Virus record (IMG/VR): IMGVR_UViG_3300033149_004116
Span: 36,023 to 100,022 of that record
Length of the DNA: 64,000 nucleotides
Source: a virus
Direction: 5' to 3' (one strand)
The notes beneath the pieces are model-generated. The model had not been told where the DNA came from. It ran no database searches and saw only the letters and a list, made by a program, of their open reading frames with translations. Positions 56,491 to 63,711 of this stretch are shown one piece after another (the stretch's first letter is position 1; each line of letters opens with the position of its first letter). The translations under genes and the position numbers were made by a program.

Positions 56491-58380
56491 TTAATTGCCA
56501 TAAATTAACTTAACTATCGTATCCTTTTCTACTGTTTCTGGAGACAAATCTATATCACATTCTTCCTTACTATCGACCATCTCTGCCCCCGCCAATTTTA
56601 GTATCTCATTAAGACTGATACTATCTACATAGAAATTAAAAAGATAATTTCTAGCATTTTCTGCAAAATTGTTTGCAGAGCTTGTTATTGAATTGCCTAA
56701 ATAAGTTTCTGCAAAATAAAATCTGCACTCATCTGGATTTGTTACGACAAGCCCCAATATTTTTTGCCTATTATTCATCCTAGATTTGGCAATTGATATT
56801 ACATTATTTGGATTGACCATATAATTTTTTACAAATCCATTCGCCTCATCCTGGGCGACAATTATCTTGAATGGAACTTCTATTTCTCTGTCATAATTGA
56901 AATAATTAACGAATAATACGTTTCTTCCGAATTTTTGATTTTTGATGTAGAACAGTTCCGATGCGCCCTTGCTTGCGTCCGTCATATCTCCAGAAAATAA
57001 AATATCTCTGTCTTCCGATCTGTAAAGTCCATCCCATCCAATCTTTCTATCATCGCCAATCAAAGATAGGTCGAGATCAATTCTAACTCCTCTGACATTA
57101 TCCCAATAAATGCCAAATATCATATCTTTAGGAACAGAAATGTATGTCCCAGAAGGGAACTCCCCCGTAAATTGCTTCTCAGTAGTGGGGAGAGCATAAT
57201 TTATATTCTGAGGAATGTAGATTTTCTTTCCCCTTACATTATTTCTTATATCATTTATTATTGAATCTTCTACAATGTGATAAATATCTTCTGCGACATT
57301 TTTAGGTTCAAAAGAGAATTTTGTAGCATAGCCCCTTCCGTTTCTCACCTTATAGAGAATAGAATTAACATCTTTCATTCTGTATTTTAAAGCGTAAGCC
57401 AGCCTAATTTTTCTAAAAATGTTGACTCTTGCCAATTCAAATTTTAATTTTCTCTCATCAATAGTTCCATCTTTAATTCTTGCAGTAACTTCGTTAAGAT
57501 AATCCTCCCTCATTGGTTGGTGGTATTTTTTAGCCAATTTTCTTATTTTGTTGATATAGTTATTTATTTGACTGTTTGATTTAAGAGCCAAAAAGAGAGG
57601 TTTGAATCTATAGAAAATAGTTGCGAGATTCTCAAGTCCGTATTGATTTTTATATTGAGCAAATAGTCTCGTTACACTTAATTTATTTGCCTCTTTTATC
57701 TTGTTTATTGTAACCTTGTTTTTTATTAGAAGAGAACTATTTGTCATTTTGAATACAATATATCTCAAAAACTCTGTGGGACGCTCAGGGACTATTCCCA
57801 AATAATCATAAAATGTTATTTTTGTCTCTCGATTTTTAATTTTTTCAATATCCTTTTCAGTTACACCTATAAATATAGAAATATTAACTATATCCTTTAT
57901 TGTTTTTTCCTCTAAGGCGATTCCCGTCTGGAGCAAATCAAAAATTTTCTTCCTCAATTCGTCTTTGGTGTATCCTCTGATGACCACAAAGTTGAATCCT
58001 TCAATAGCTTCTGGAATATTTAATTCCTCTCTTGGAATATATATGGAAGATTCATCATATATGCCTAAGCGTTCAAATCCATAAGTTGTAAAGTAATGAA
58101 CTAATTGCTCCATAACCAACTGCTCAATATTTGCCTCCGCAACCTTCTTCCAAGATTTGTGAAAGGAGGCGTTCATCTGTTCTCCAGTTAGACCAATCTC
58201 TTCTTCGATGATCTCAATTAATTCATCATAATTTGAGTAATTAAAAACGACCTCTGGAGAGAGAATAAATCCTCTCTTTAATATTTTCTTCAGCAGTTCC
58301 TCGGTTGGTTTCCTATACTTCTTATACTTTATGGGAACTGCTTTAAACAATCTTACTGTCGATTTTATTGTTTCTTTCAT
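56491..58380 (-). CDS. Large protein with TerD-like / MXAN_6230-like C-terminal domain
   Basis: This 629-residue protein has a long helical N-terminal part (residues 1-400, with repeated KxxR/Y helices) and a beta-rich C-terminal domain. There WDNVRGVRIDLDLSLIGDDR, ILFSGDMTDASKGASELFYI and NVLFVNYFNYDREIEVPFKI match the TerD-like calcium-binding pattern, especially the version in MXAN_6230/SCO0854-type bacterial proteins (R-x-DLDLS, SGDxTxAxxGASE, xVxFVNYFNY). Ter systems are linked to chemical stress and phage resistance. It forms a pair with the DUF6569-like gene upstream on the same strand. Its leader is about 100 bases. The role in a virus is unknown. Confidence 0.65.
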   Translation of the reverse strand: MKETIKSTVRLFKAVPIKYKKYRKPTEELLKKILKRGFILSPEVVFNYSNYDELIEIIEEEIGLTGEQMNASFHKSWKKVAEANIEQLVMEQLVHYFTTYGFERLGIYDESSIYIPREELNIPEAIEGFNFVVIRGYTKDELRKKIFDLLQTGIALEEKTIKDIVNISIFIGVTEKDIEKIKNRETKITFYDYLGIVPERPTEFLRYIVFKMTNSSLLIKNKVTINKIKEANKLSVTRLFAQYKNQYGLENLATIFYRFKPLFLALKSNSQINNYINKIRKLAKKYHQPMREDYLNEVTARIKDGTIDERKLKFELARVNIFRKIRLAYALKYRMKDVNSILYKVRNGRGYATKFSFEPKNVAEDIYHIVEDSIINDIRNNVRGKKIYIPQNINYALPTTEKQFTGEFPSGTYISVPKDMIFGIYWDNVRGVRIDLDLSLIGDDRKIGWDGLYRSEDRDILFSGDMTDASKGASELFYIKNQKFGRNVLFVNYFNYDREIEVPFKIIVAQDEANGFVKNYMVNPNNVISIAKSRMNNRQKILGLVVTNPDECRFYFAETYLGNSITSSANNFAENARNYLFNFYVDSISLNEILKLAGAEMVDSKEECDIDLSPETVEKDTIVKLIYGN

Positions 58381-58499
58381 TCGTCTCTCTCCAGAGGACG
58401 GGCGGGAGGTAATTATCGTAGCCGATTAAGCTTTAATAGGAACCTCCTTTGCCCAAGAATAGAAGAAGCCACCTAATATAAAAAGATTTCGGTTATTTG

Positions 58500-59756
58500 T
58501 TATTTGCCTGTTTTAGAAAAAAATGATAGATTATAGCTACCGAGAGCCGTAAGCGCGTATTTATTCCCCTCGCCATTATATTTTTTCTCTATCAATCCGA
58601 GTTCCTTCCCCTCCTTAATTCCCCTCGAAACGGTTTTCGTGGACATCCCTGTTTGGTTTGTTAGATCGGTAAAGGATAATGTTTGAGTTTTTAAGGCGTT
58701 TAGAGTATTAGAACCTCTCTTTGATGTAATGTAGTCGATAACAGGTTCTGACCATGAATATGTATATTGTAAAGGAACATATTTTGGCGGAGCAATAGGA
58801 ATATATTGCCAATTTCTTTCTCGCTCTTCGTGTCTTTTATATTTATTTTTCTCTTTCTCAGTTCTAGTGACTAATATATGAATACATTCCTCGTCTAATG
58901 TAGTAAATTCCCCGACCATTTTCCCATCATCAAATATATATGTTTCAGTATTCTTTCCCTCAAACACCAAAGTTCCATTCATATTTGTCAATTTTCTTAG
59001 GAAGTCAAACACGCGTGCTTTTACTACATCCATTTTTATTTCATACATTTCTGGAAGTTCCTTTTTAAGAATATCAGAGTAGTTTTTTATTACTGTTTTT
59101 GAAAGAGCCATCCAAGATTCTGGACTATCAAACATCTCTAGCCCTACAACTCCGCCCAAATCGAGAATCACAAGCCCCACTTGCATTAAGTGATCTGCTG
59201 GAATATTCTTTAGATACTCCTCTATATCATCTTTAAATTTGTTTATCTCCTCCATCGTTCCCGCCAAATCGTCCCATCTTTGAATTGAAATATTATAATT
59301 GTTTTTCACAGTAGTTGAAAATGTGGATATGGAATTCCACACGTAACCTTGATCATAGTTTAAGGTAGATTCTATCTGTCGAGGAACATATCCAGTATGG
59401 GACAGAGCAACTCCACCAGTAATTCCCTTGGAAGCGAATATGCATCTAACTTCTGGTTGAGATACTGTATTTGGAGCTACCACGACACTCGCAGAAAATG
59501 CTCGACTCTGTGTTTTCCCCTTTAACATAGTTCCCCGTCGAAGGAAAACGTTTTTGTCAGATTTATTATCAACCTTAACTTTGGATATACTGCCACTATC
59601 CAAAATTCTTACCTGATCGGGAACCTCTTCGAGGAGGACGTAATCTCTCCCCTCTTTTATATGTTTTCGGAGAATTGGAACGGCAACCCCCATTGCCCTA
59701 TTGTGCAATCTCCAAGGTTCGCCCAACTCTACTTCAAACAGTTCTGGTATTTTCAT
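58500..59756 (-). CDS. DUF6569/ARPP-1-like protein with C-terminal winged helix
   Basis: This 418-residue protein has SDKNVFLRRGTMLKGKTQSR, then AFSASVVVAP and VSQPEVRCIF (residues 65-105), which resembles DUF6569 (ARPP-1): a hydrophobic 'x-L-x-GxxL-x-GxxQxR' followed by 'xxVxxxxxxxVxCxExG', although the Glu-Gly is replaced by Ala-Ser. These domains are associated with ADP-ribose and nucleotide-derived signalling proteins. Residues 360-410 are a winged helix (FTDLTNQTGMSTKTVSRGIK). It precedes the TerD-like gene by 119 bases and may be a ligand-sensing regulator of it. Confidence 0.6.
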   Translation of the reverse strand: MKIPELFEVELGEPWRLHNRAMGVAVPILRKHIKEGRDYVLLEEVPDQVRILDSGSISKVKVDNKSDKNVFLRRGTMLKGKTQSRAFSASVVVAPNTVSQPEVRCIFASKGITGGVALSHTGYVPRQIESTLNYDQGYVWNSISTFSTTVKNNYNISIQRWDDLAGTMEEINKFKDDIEEYLKNIPADHLMQVGLVILDLGGVVGLEMFDSPESWMALSKTVIKNYSDILKKELPEMYEIKMDVVKARVFDFLRKLTNMNGTLVFEGKNTETYIFDDGKMVGEFTTLDEECIHILVTRTEKEKNKYKRHEERERNWQYIPIAPPKYVPLQYTYSWSEPVIDYITSKRGSNTLNALKTQTLSFTDLTNQTGMSTKTVSRGIKEGKELGLIEKKYNGEGNKYALTALGSYNLSFFSKTGK

Positions 59757-59805
59757 ACTTTACCATCAAGTAAAGTCCTTTATAAATGTTTCTATTTATT
59801 TTAAT

Positions 59806-60372
59806 CTATATGATTTTTTCGGCGCAAATCCAAATGTATTCGCGTTGCCCCTCAGTAGTATATTCTAATACTTTAAAATTTAAAACTTTGAACATTCCTA
59901 ATATGATATTTGTCGGATAGAAACGAACCGCTCCCCTTACTAACTTTGTATTTTCCGTTGAAAGTAGAAATCTTCCCCCGTTCTTGAGATAATGCCACGC
60001 TCGATATATGAAATTCTCATCAAAAACGAGATGTTGTAAAATTTCCCCCGCAATAATAGCATCAAATTCCCCCACCCAGTTCCGCTTTAAATCGCTTGAG
60101 TCAATTCCGTCCAAATTCGCTCCAACATATTCGATCTTTGAATTTTTATTTTTTATTTTTTCGATTACGATGGGGAAATCTACTGCTGTACAATCATAAC
60201 CAAAACTTGCAATCCAATTGATGGCTTCTCCAGAACTACATCCCATCTCCATAATCTTTGCTGGTGGCGGAGGGAGACGATCTTTGAACCACTTATATCT
60301 CTTAAATTTTGGCTTACCCTCTCTCCCAACCTTAAATGCCTCTTGCATTTTATTCCACCATTTTATGTTCAT
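59806..60372 (-). CDS. Class I SAM-dependent methyltransferase
   Basis: This 188-residue methyltransferase has AKIMEMGCSSGEAINWIASF (motif I), DCTAVDFP (acidic loop), FDAIIAGEILQHLVFDE (motif IV) and GGRFLLSTENT (motif V). It is like the small sugar or lipid methyltransferases found in glycan loci. It lies downstream of the UXS-like epimerase, in the same orientation. Confidence 0.85.
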   Translation of the reverse strand: MNIKWWNKMQEAFKVGREGKPKFKRYKWFKDRLPPPPAKIMEMGCSSGEAINWIASFGYDCTAVDFPIVIEKIKNKNSKIEYVGANLDGIDSSDLKRNWVGEFDAIIAGEILQHLVFDENFIYRAWHYLKNGGRFLLSTENTKLVRGAVRFYPTNIILGMFKVLNFKVLEYTTEGQREYIWICAEKII

Positions 60373-60393
60373 TTCTTCCCCACGTTCTCTCTC

Positions 60394-60603
60394 TTATGCA
60401 TAACCTTTAAATATTATTCCGCCGTGATTTTTGTGTTTATTAATCCACTCTAGGAGAAGTGTTGCGTTTTTTGAATTCTCATCCCTTATTATATAAAGAG
60501 GAAATGTCGCATCAAGACACTCAGCAGCCTCTTCTTGTTTAAGTTCAAAAAGCAAATCTCTCATCTTAACACATTTGATACATTCAAGAACCCAACTAAC
60601 CAT
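60394..60603 (-). CDS. Small hypothetical protein coupled to the UXS-like gene
   Basis: I chose ATG 60603 because GAGGTGAT lies 4 bases upstream and the ATG overlaps the UXS stop. The 69-residue protein has WVLECIKCVKMRDLLFELKQ and EAAECLDATFPLYIIRDENS, with three cysteines. No family is recognised. It is probably translated with the epimerase. Confidence 0.5.
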   Translation of the reverse strand: MVSWVLECIKCVKMRDLLFELKQEEAAECLDATFPLYIIRDENSKNATLLLEWINKHKNHGGIIFKGYA

Positions 60604-61592
60604 CATATCACCTCCATTAATTCTCTCAGCCCCTCTTTTAAAGAAACAGTAGGACACCATCCAAGATATTTCTTGGCTTTTTTGATATTAGGCAATCTCC
60701 TCCTCGGGTCATTTGGAATAGCGGGGAGGGATCGAATGTTTGATTTACTATCGCTCATTTTAATCATCATTTGTGCCAATTCATATATCGAAATCTCGTC
60801 CGTACTTCCAATATTAAATGCTTCACCGCTTATATGATTTGCGCTCAATATTCTTATCAAAGCGTCTATTAAATCATCAATATAGAGGAACGATCTGGTC
60901 TGTTTCCCGTCTCCATAAATCATCAAATTCTGCTCCCATTTAATGGCATTTAAAAAGTTTGGGATCACCCTCCCATCATCATCTCTCATATATGATCCGT
61001 AAGTATTGTGAATTCGTGCTATTCTCACATCAACATTATATTTTCGATGGTAAATCATAGCTATAGTTTCAGCCACGCGCTTCCCTTCGGAATAGCAGGC
61101 TCTCAAACTTAGAGGGTTTACATTGCCATTATAATTCTCATTTACTGGAAAAACATCACCATCTGGATTGCCATATATCTCGCTACTGCTTCCGAGAAGA
61201 TAAATCGCATTATTTCTCCTCGCCATTTCTAAGAGATTGAAACTTCCTAAAGTTAGAGATTTCACAATTTCAAGAGAATTCTTCTCAAAAAACTTCGGAG
61301 ATGCCAGAGTTGCAAGATTGACTATCACATCTATTCCTAAAAGTGAGAAATCTTTGATTATTTCAGGATTGCATATATCATAATAGAAAGCACTAAAATT
61401 TGGATTAAATTTGAACTCTTCAATATTTTTCCAAGTTCCCGAAGAAAAATTGTCTATAACTACTACAGTAGCATTTCTTTCCAATAATGTTTTACATAAA
61501 TGTCTCCCTATAAATCCTGCCCCGCCACACACAAATATGTTTTTGCCCTCAAAACTTGTCCCTTCAAAACTTGTCTGCCGATTCATTTTCAA
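60603..61592 (-). CDS. NAD-dependent epimerase/decarboxylase, UDP-glucuronate decarboxylase (UXS)-like
   Basis: This 329-residue SDR enzyme has IFVCGGAGFIGRHLCKTLLE (NAD site), SSSEIYGNPDGDVFPVNENY, CYSEGKRVAETIAMIYHRKY (Y-x3-K: YSEGK) and RIHNTYGSYMRDDDGRVIPN. Together with YGDGKQTRSFLYIDDLIDAL and the ending PRRRLPNIKKAKKYLGWCP these match UXS, which makes UDP-xylose from UDP-glucuronate. It could provide a pentose donor for viral glycosylation. Three TATA-like boxes lie upstream, one (ATTTAAATA) so close that the transcript may be leaderless. Confidence 0.85.
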   Translation of the reverse strand: MKMNRQTSFEGTSFEGKNIFVCGGAGFIGRHLCKTLLERNATVVVIDNFSSGTWKNIEEFKFNPNFSAFYYDICNPEIIKDFSLLGIDVIVNLATLASPKFFEKNSLEIVKSLTLGSFNLLEMARRNNAIYLLGSSSEIYGNPDGDVFPVNENYNGNVNPLSLRACYSEGKRVAETIAMIYHRKYNVDVRIARIHNTYGSYMRDDDGRVIPNFLNAIKWEQNLMIYGDGKQTRSFLYIDDLIDALIRILSANHISGEAFNIGSTDEISIYELAQMMIKMSDSKSNIRSLPAIPNDPRRRLPNIKKAKKYLGWCPTVSLKEGLRELMEVI

Positions 61593-61702
61593 TCTATTTG
61601 TAATTGGAGAAGAAATATTTAAATCTATCTATCGTGCGTGTTTTTCGTTAATAGCGAAACTATTTAAAGTCGAGCGACCCATCATTTTTTACATATATTT
61701 TT

Positions 61703-61729
61703 AGTAAAGTACTATTTAAGTAGTTTACT
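61703..61729. promoter_or_regulatory. Inverted repeat around a TATA box, upstream of the UXS-like gene
   Basis: AGTAAAGTACT and AGTAGTTTACT flank ATTTA, giving near-perfect 11-base arms centred on ACTTAAATAGT (minus strand), a TATA-like box. Directly next to it (61728-61753) CTTTTTCTATATG is repeated twice in tandem. It looks like a regulated promoter for the minus-strand genes. Confidence 0.45.
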
Positions 61730-61796
61730 TTTTCTATATGCTTTTTCTATATGCGAGAACGAGGAAGAAGTGGAAGTCCTCTCCAATCCATTTCGC

Positions 61797-62075
61797 TCAT
61801 CTCCCAAAAGAATTACTCTTCTCTGGGATTTTATAATGGAATATTTTGGCAAAAATTATTGCTTTCTCTAGTACATCCAAAGCCTTCTCATCTCTCGCGT
61901 CCTCCATATGTGAATACAAATGATTTATTATTGGTTTACAATAATCCTCCAAAAGGCGAATAATATAAGAATCATATACAAGAGCTTCAAAATTTCTCTT
62001 TACAAATGTTTCAAAAGAACAACTAAATGGTGCGGTAGAAATATATATAGCGCGTCTTAAATGAGCTACATCCAA
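61797..62075 (-). CDS. Hypothetical helical protein
   Basis: This 92-residue protein starts at a TTG (62075) after AATGGGGAG. It is helical with aromatic and His residues (YDSYIIRLLEDYCKPIINHL, KALDVLEKAIIFAKIFHYKI). The coding potential looks good but the start is uncertain; LGLLPNGELDVAHL continues the frame upstream for 13 codons. No family is recognised. Confidence 0.45.
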   Translation of the reverse strand: MDVAHLRRAIYISTAPFSCSFETFVKRNFEALVYDSYIIRLLEDYCKPIINHLYSHMEDARDEKALDVLEKAIIFAKIFHYKIPEKSNSFGR

Positions 62076-62120
62076 CTCCCCATTTGGTAATAAGCCGAGT
62101 CTGATGGCAAATCAACCATT

Positions 62121-62291
62121 TTATACATCATTCCATTTCTTTTCCATCAAAGAAAACGTTTTGCAATTTCTCCACCATTGAACATCAACATCCCAATAAT
62201 AAAGATCACCATTCCTCGTCTCAAAGAAAATTGGTGCTTGAGATGTTTTTGTCTCCCGTCTAAATAATTTTTTAAGAAAGCCGAACACCAC
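62121..62291 (-). CDS. 56-residue hypothetical protein, GTG start
   Basis: This short gene was read by hand from GTG 62291: VVFGFLKKLFRRETKTSQAP, then IFFETRNGDLYYWDVDVQWW and a basic end. The Trp/Tyr/Asp-rich strand pattern is more protein-like than the competing reading at 62147-62401. It follows the next small gene in the same frame after a TAA. Confidence 0.4.
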   Translation of the reverse strand: MVFGFLKKLFRRETKTSQAPIFFETRNGDLYYWDVDVQWWRNCKTFSLMEKKWNDV

Positions 62292-62303
62292 GATCGCCGT
62301 ATG

Positions 62304-62483
62304 TTACCCAACATTAAGGTCATATTTAAGGGTTGTGGTCCCGTTTGAACAGATTTGTTCCCACCAATCATAGGGTTTTTCTCCATACCACGATGCCTCA
62401 AATTCCCAACATTTATTTCTATTGCTAAAAAATTGCCAAAGTCCCCAGATGATAGAAGTCCATATAAGGAGGAAAATTAACAT
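62304..62483 (-). CDS. 59-residue membrane-anchored small protein
   Basis: This short gene was read by hand from ATG 62483. Residues 1-20 (MLIFLLIWTSIIWGLWQFFS) form a transmembrane helix. The rest (CWEFEASWYGEKPYDWWEQI) is a small acidic, Trp-rich soluble part with two cysteines. It lies directly downstream of RNA island B on the same strand. Function is unknown. Confidence 0.45.
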   Translation of the reverse strand: MLIFLLIWTSIIWGLWQFFSNRNKCWEFEASWYGEKPYDWWEQICSNGTTTLKYDLNVG

Positions 62484-62504
62484 TTCATTTCATTTCATCA
62501 TTTT

Positions 62505-62647
62505 GGGAGAGACAGGAAGCCCCAAGAATGTTTGGGGGGATTTCTTGGGATGGGGAGAATGATACTCCTATGGTGGGACTCAAGGTTGCCCCCTCACCCA
62601 CACCCTTAACTTCCCTTTCGTAGTTCCCCAACTACAGCGTCTCTCCC
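62505..62647 (-). ncRNA. Structured RNA island B (putative viral ncRNA)
   Basis: GGGAGAGAC at 62505 pairs perfectly with GTCTCTCCC at 62639, closing a 143-base GC-rich island. Inside are four hairpins: CCCCAA/TTGGGG (62520-62535), GGAG/CTCC with an AATGATA loop, GTGGG/CCCAC, and GTAGTT/AACTAC (62620-62635). On the minus strand ATTTATATA lies at 62681-62689, placing the start near 62655-62660, a little upstream of the stem. The AGGAGAATG...CTCC motif recalls one in island A. No open frame fits better than the neighbours' genes, and no known RNA family is recognised. Confidence 0.6.
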
Positions 62648-62706
62648 GCTCCAGGAGCAGAAATGTTATAACAGAAGAGATATATAAATGTTGCTCTGCC
62701 TTATTT

Positions 62707-63201
62707 TTAAATGGGCAGGGGCAGAAAAAATCGATCTCTCTTCTTAATGAGAATTGAGCCATCTGGATGAATGATAAACCAAATGACCTCTTTCCCCTGC
62801 GCGTCCGCTTTCCAACCAGTCCAGCAGGCTCCAGATTTAATGTGAGATGTTGAATGACAATGATAACACTCTTTAAAACGCATCCCTTTATATTCTGGGG
62901 GATATTCCGATACAACTATGACATAAACAACATCAGCATCATTTGCAATTTTCAAATTTCTCTCTTTATATCCTCCGTTCCATCTACGAATTTTTGGATA
63001 ATGAATAATTTTATTTTCTCCTATCTTATTTGCTATTTTATCTGCCCACTCTTCCGCCCAAATATCAACTCCTCCAAGATGGCATCCTCCAGACACTAAA
63101 ACGTCTTTTTTAGTAAGTAATCTCTTAATAAGATTCTTTGTAGCCTCTCCAGTTATTGACGTGAATTTGTCTCTCGCGCTACCAATAATTGCTTTTTTCA
63201 T
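62707..63201 (-). CDS. SLOG-fold (DprA/YpsA/LOG-like) nucleotide-binding protein
   Basis: This 164-residue protein has the SLOG Rossmann pattern: MKKAIIGSARDKF, DVLVSGGCHLGGVDIWAEEW with the glycine-rich phosphate loop, then RRWNGGYKERNLKIANDADV. A C-x2-C-like ECYHCHSTSHIKSGACWTGW cluster in the second half may bind zinc. Phage SLOG proteins of this kind are common but of unknown substrate. Some relatives bind ADP-ribose-type ligands and are used in defence signalling, so this one might sense or remove such molecules. It overlaps the following Cys-rich gene's end by 23 bases. Confidence 0.85.
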   Translation of the reverse strand: MKKAIIGSARDKFTSITGEATKNLIKRLLTKKDVLVSGGCHLGGVDIWAEEWADKIANKIGENKIIHYPKIRRWNGGYKERNLKIANDADVVYVIVVSEYPPEYKGMRFKECYHCHSTSHIKSGACWTGWKADAQGKEVIWFIIHPDGSILIKKRDRFFLPLPI

Positions 63202-63358
63202 TATTCTTCTCTTCCAAATTTCTTAAATGAGCGTTAAGCTCACATTCTACCTCTTTACCATAAGGGCATTTATGGCTCTTAATCACATCTGGATTGACAC
63301 AAAAAATAATAATTTCCCTCCCCTCATAGTATTCTCCCTCCAAATATTTACATCTCAT
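63179..63358 (-). CDS. 59-residue Cys-containing hypothetical protein
   Basis: I chose ATG 63358 (MRCKYLEGEYYEGREIIIFC) because GGAGGTGAGAAGG precedes it; the longer frame upstream is the shadow of the zinc-ribbon gene. Cysteines at RCKYL, IFCVN, KCPYG and ECEL suggest a metal site. It overlaps the SLOG gene start by 23 bases, so it is part of the same operon. Confidence 0.55.
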   Translation of the reverse strand: MRCKYLEGEYYEGREIIIFCVNPDVIKSHKCPYGKEVECELNAHLRNLEEKNNEKSNYW

Positions 63359-63386
63359 CCTTCCCTTCTCACCTCCTATTTTTCTT

Positions 63387-63521
63387 TCAAAAAACGTTTT
63401 TGTCTTCTCTATAAAGAGCATTACATTCACTACAAATATAGAATTTTGGATATTTTTTAAATTCAAGTGCAGTTAATAGGCGATAAAGCTTGCCTCCACA
63501 TTTCCTACAACACATTTTCAT
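63387..63521 (-). CDS. 44-residue zinc-ribbon protein
   Basis: This short gene was read by hand. It encodes MKMCCRKCGGKLYRLLTALE, then PKFYICSECNALYRED: a C-x2-C...C-x2-C ribbon with the usual aromatic turn. GAGAGAGATATG gives a weak binding site. It is the first gene after RNA island C on the minus strand. Confidence 0.6.
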   Translation of the reverse strand: MKMCCRKCGGKLYRLLTALEFKKYPKFYICSECNALYREDKNVF

Positions 63522-63574
63522 ATCTCTCTCTCGTTTTTCACATAGAAATTTCCACATTGCCCTGACAAAAAATG

Positions 63575-63691
63575 TTGGTGCGTAGAGCGACAGGGCATGA
63601 GTCTCGCCCTGAAGATTGCTTACCTCCCCCGCTCAGGGGAACGCCACGACGGGTAAGCCATGCCTCCGCGACCGAGGACACTACGCGCCAA
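63575..63691 (-). ncRNA. Structured RNA island C (putative viral ncRNA)
   Basis: TTGGTGCGTAG at 63575 pairs with CTACGCGCCAA at 63681 (11 pairs, one G-T), closing a 117-base GC-rich island. Three arms follow: CAGGGC/GCCCTG, GCTTACC/GGTAAGC with an inner CCCC/GGGG hairpin, and CCTC/GAGG. On the minus strand CTTAAATAG lies at 63712-63720, 25 bases upstream of 63691, the standard archaeal TATA distance, so transcription would start at the base of the closing stem. A TTTTTT run (63566-63571) after the 3' arm suits an oligo-T terminator. No known family is recognised. Confidence 0.65.
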
Positions 63692-63711
63692 ATTATAGTT
63701 ATATATGAGAA

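Noticed and set aside
62147-62401. An 84-codon minus-strand reading
   Set aside because: It overlaps two small readings (62121-62291 and 62304-62483) with better composition, and its own sequence is low in acidic residues with no domain pattern. The choice is a judgement, not proof.
62580-62915. A 111-codon minus-strand reading across RNA island B and the SLOG gene
   Set aside because: It is in another frame of a well supported SLOG gene and a strongly paired GC-rich island, and its sequence has no protein-like pattern.
49154-63691. RNA islands as tRNAs or as 5S-type RNAs
   Set aside because: I could not fit a cloverleaf with a T-loop, anticodon arm and 7-pair acceptor stem to any island, despite a TTCG-containing loop in A.
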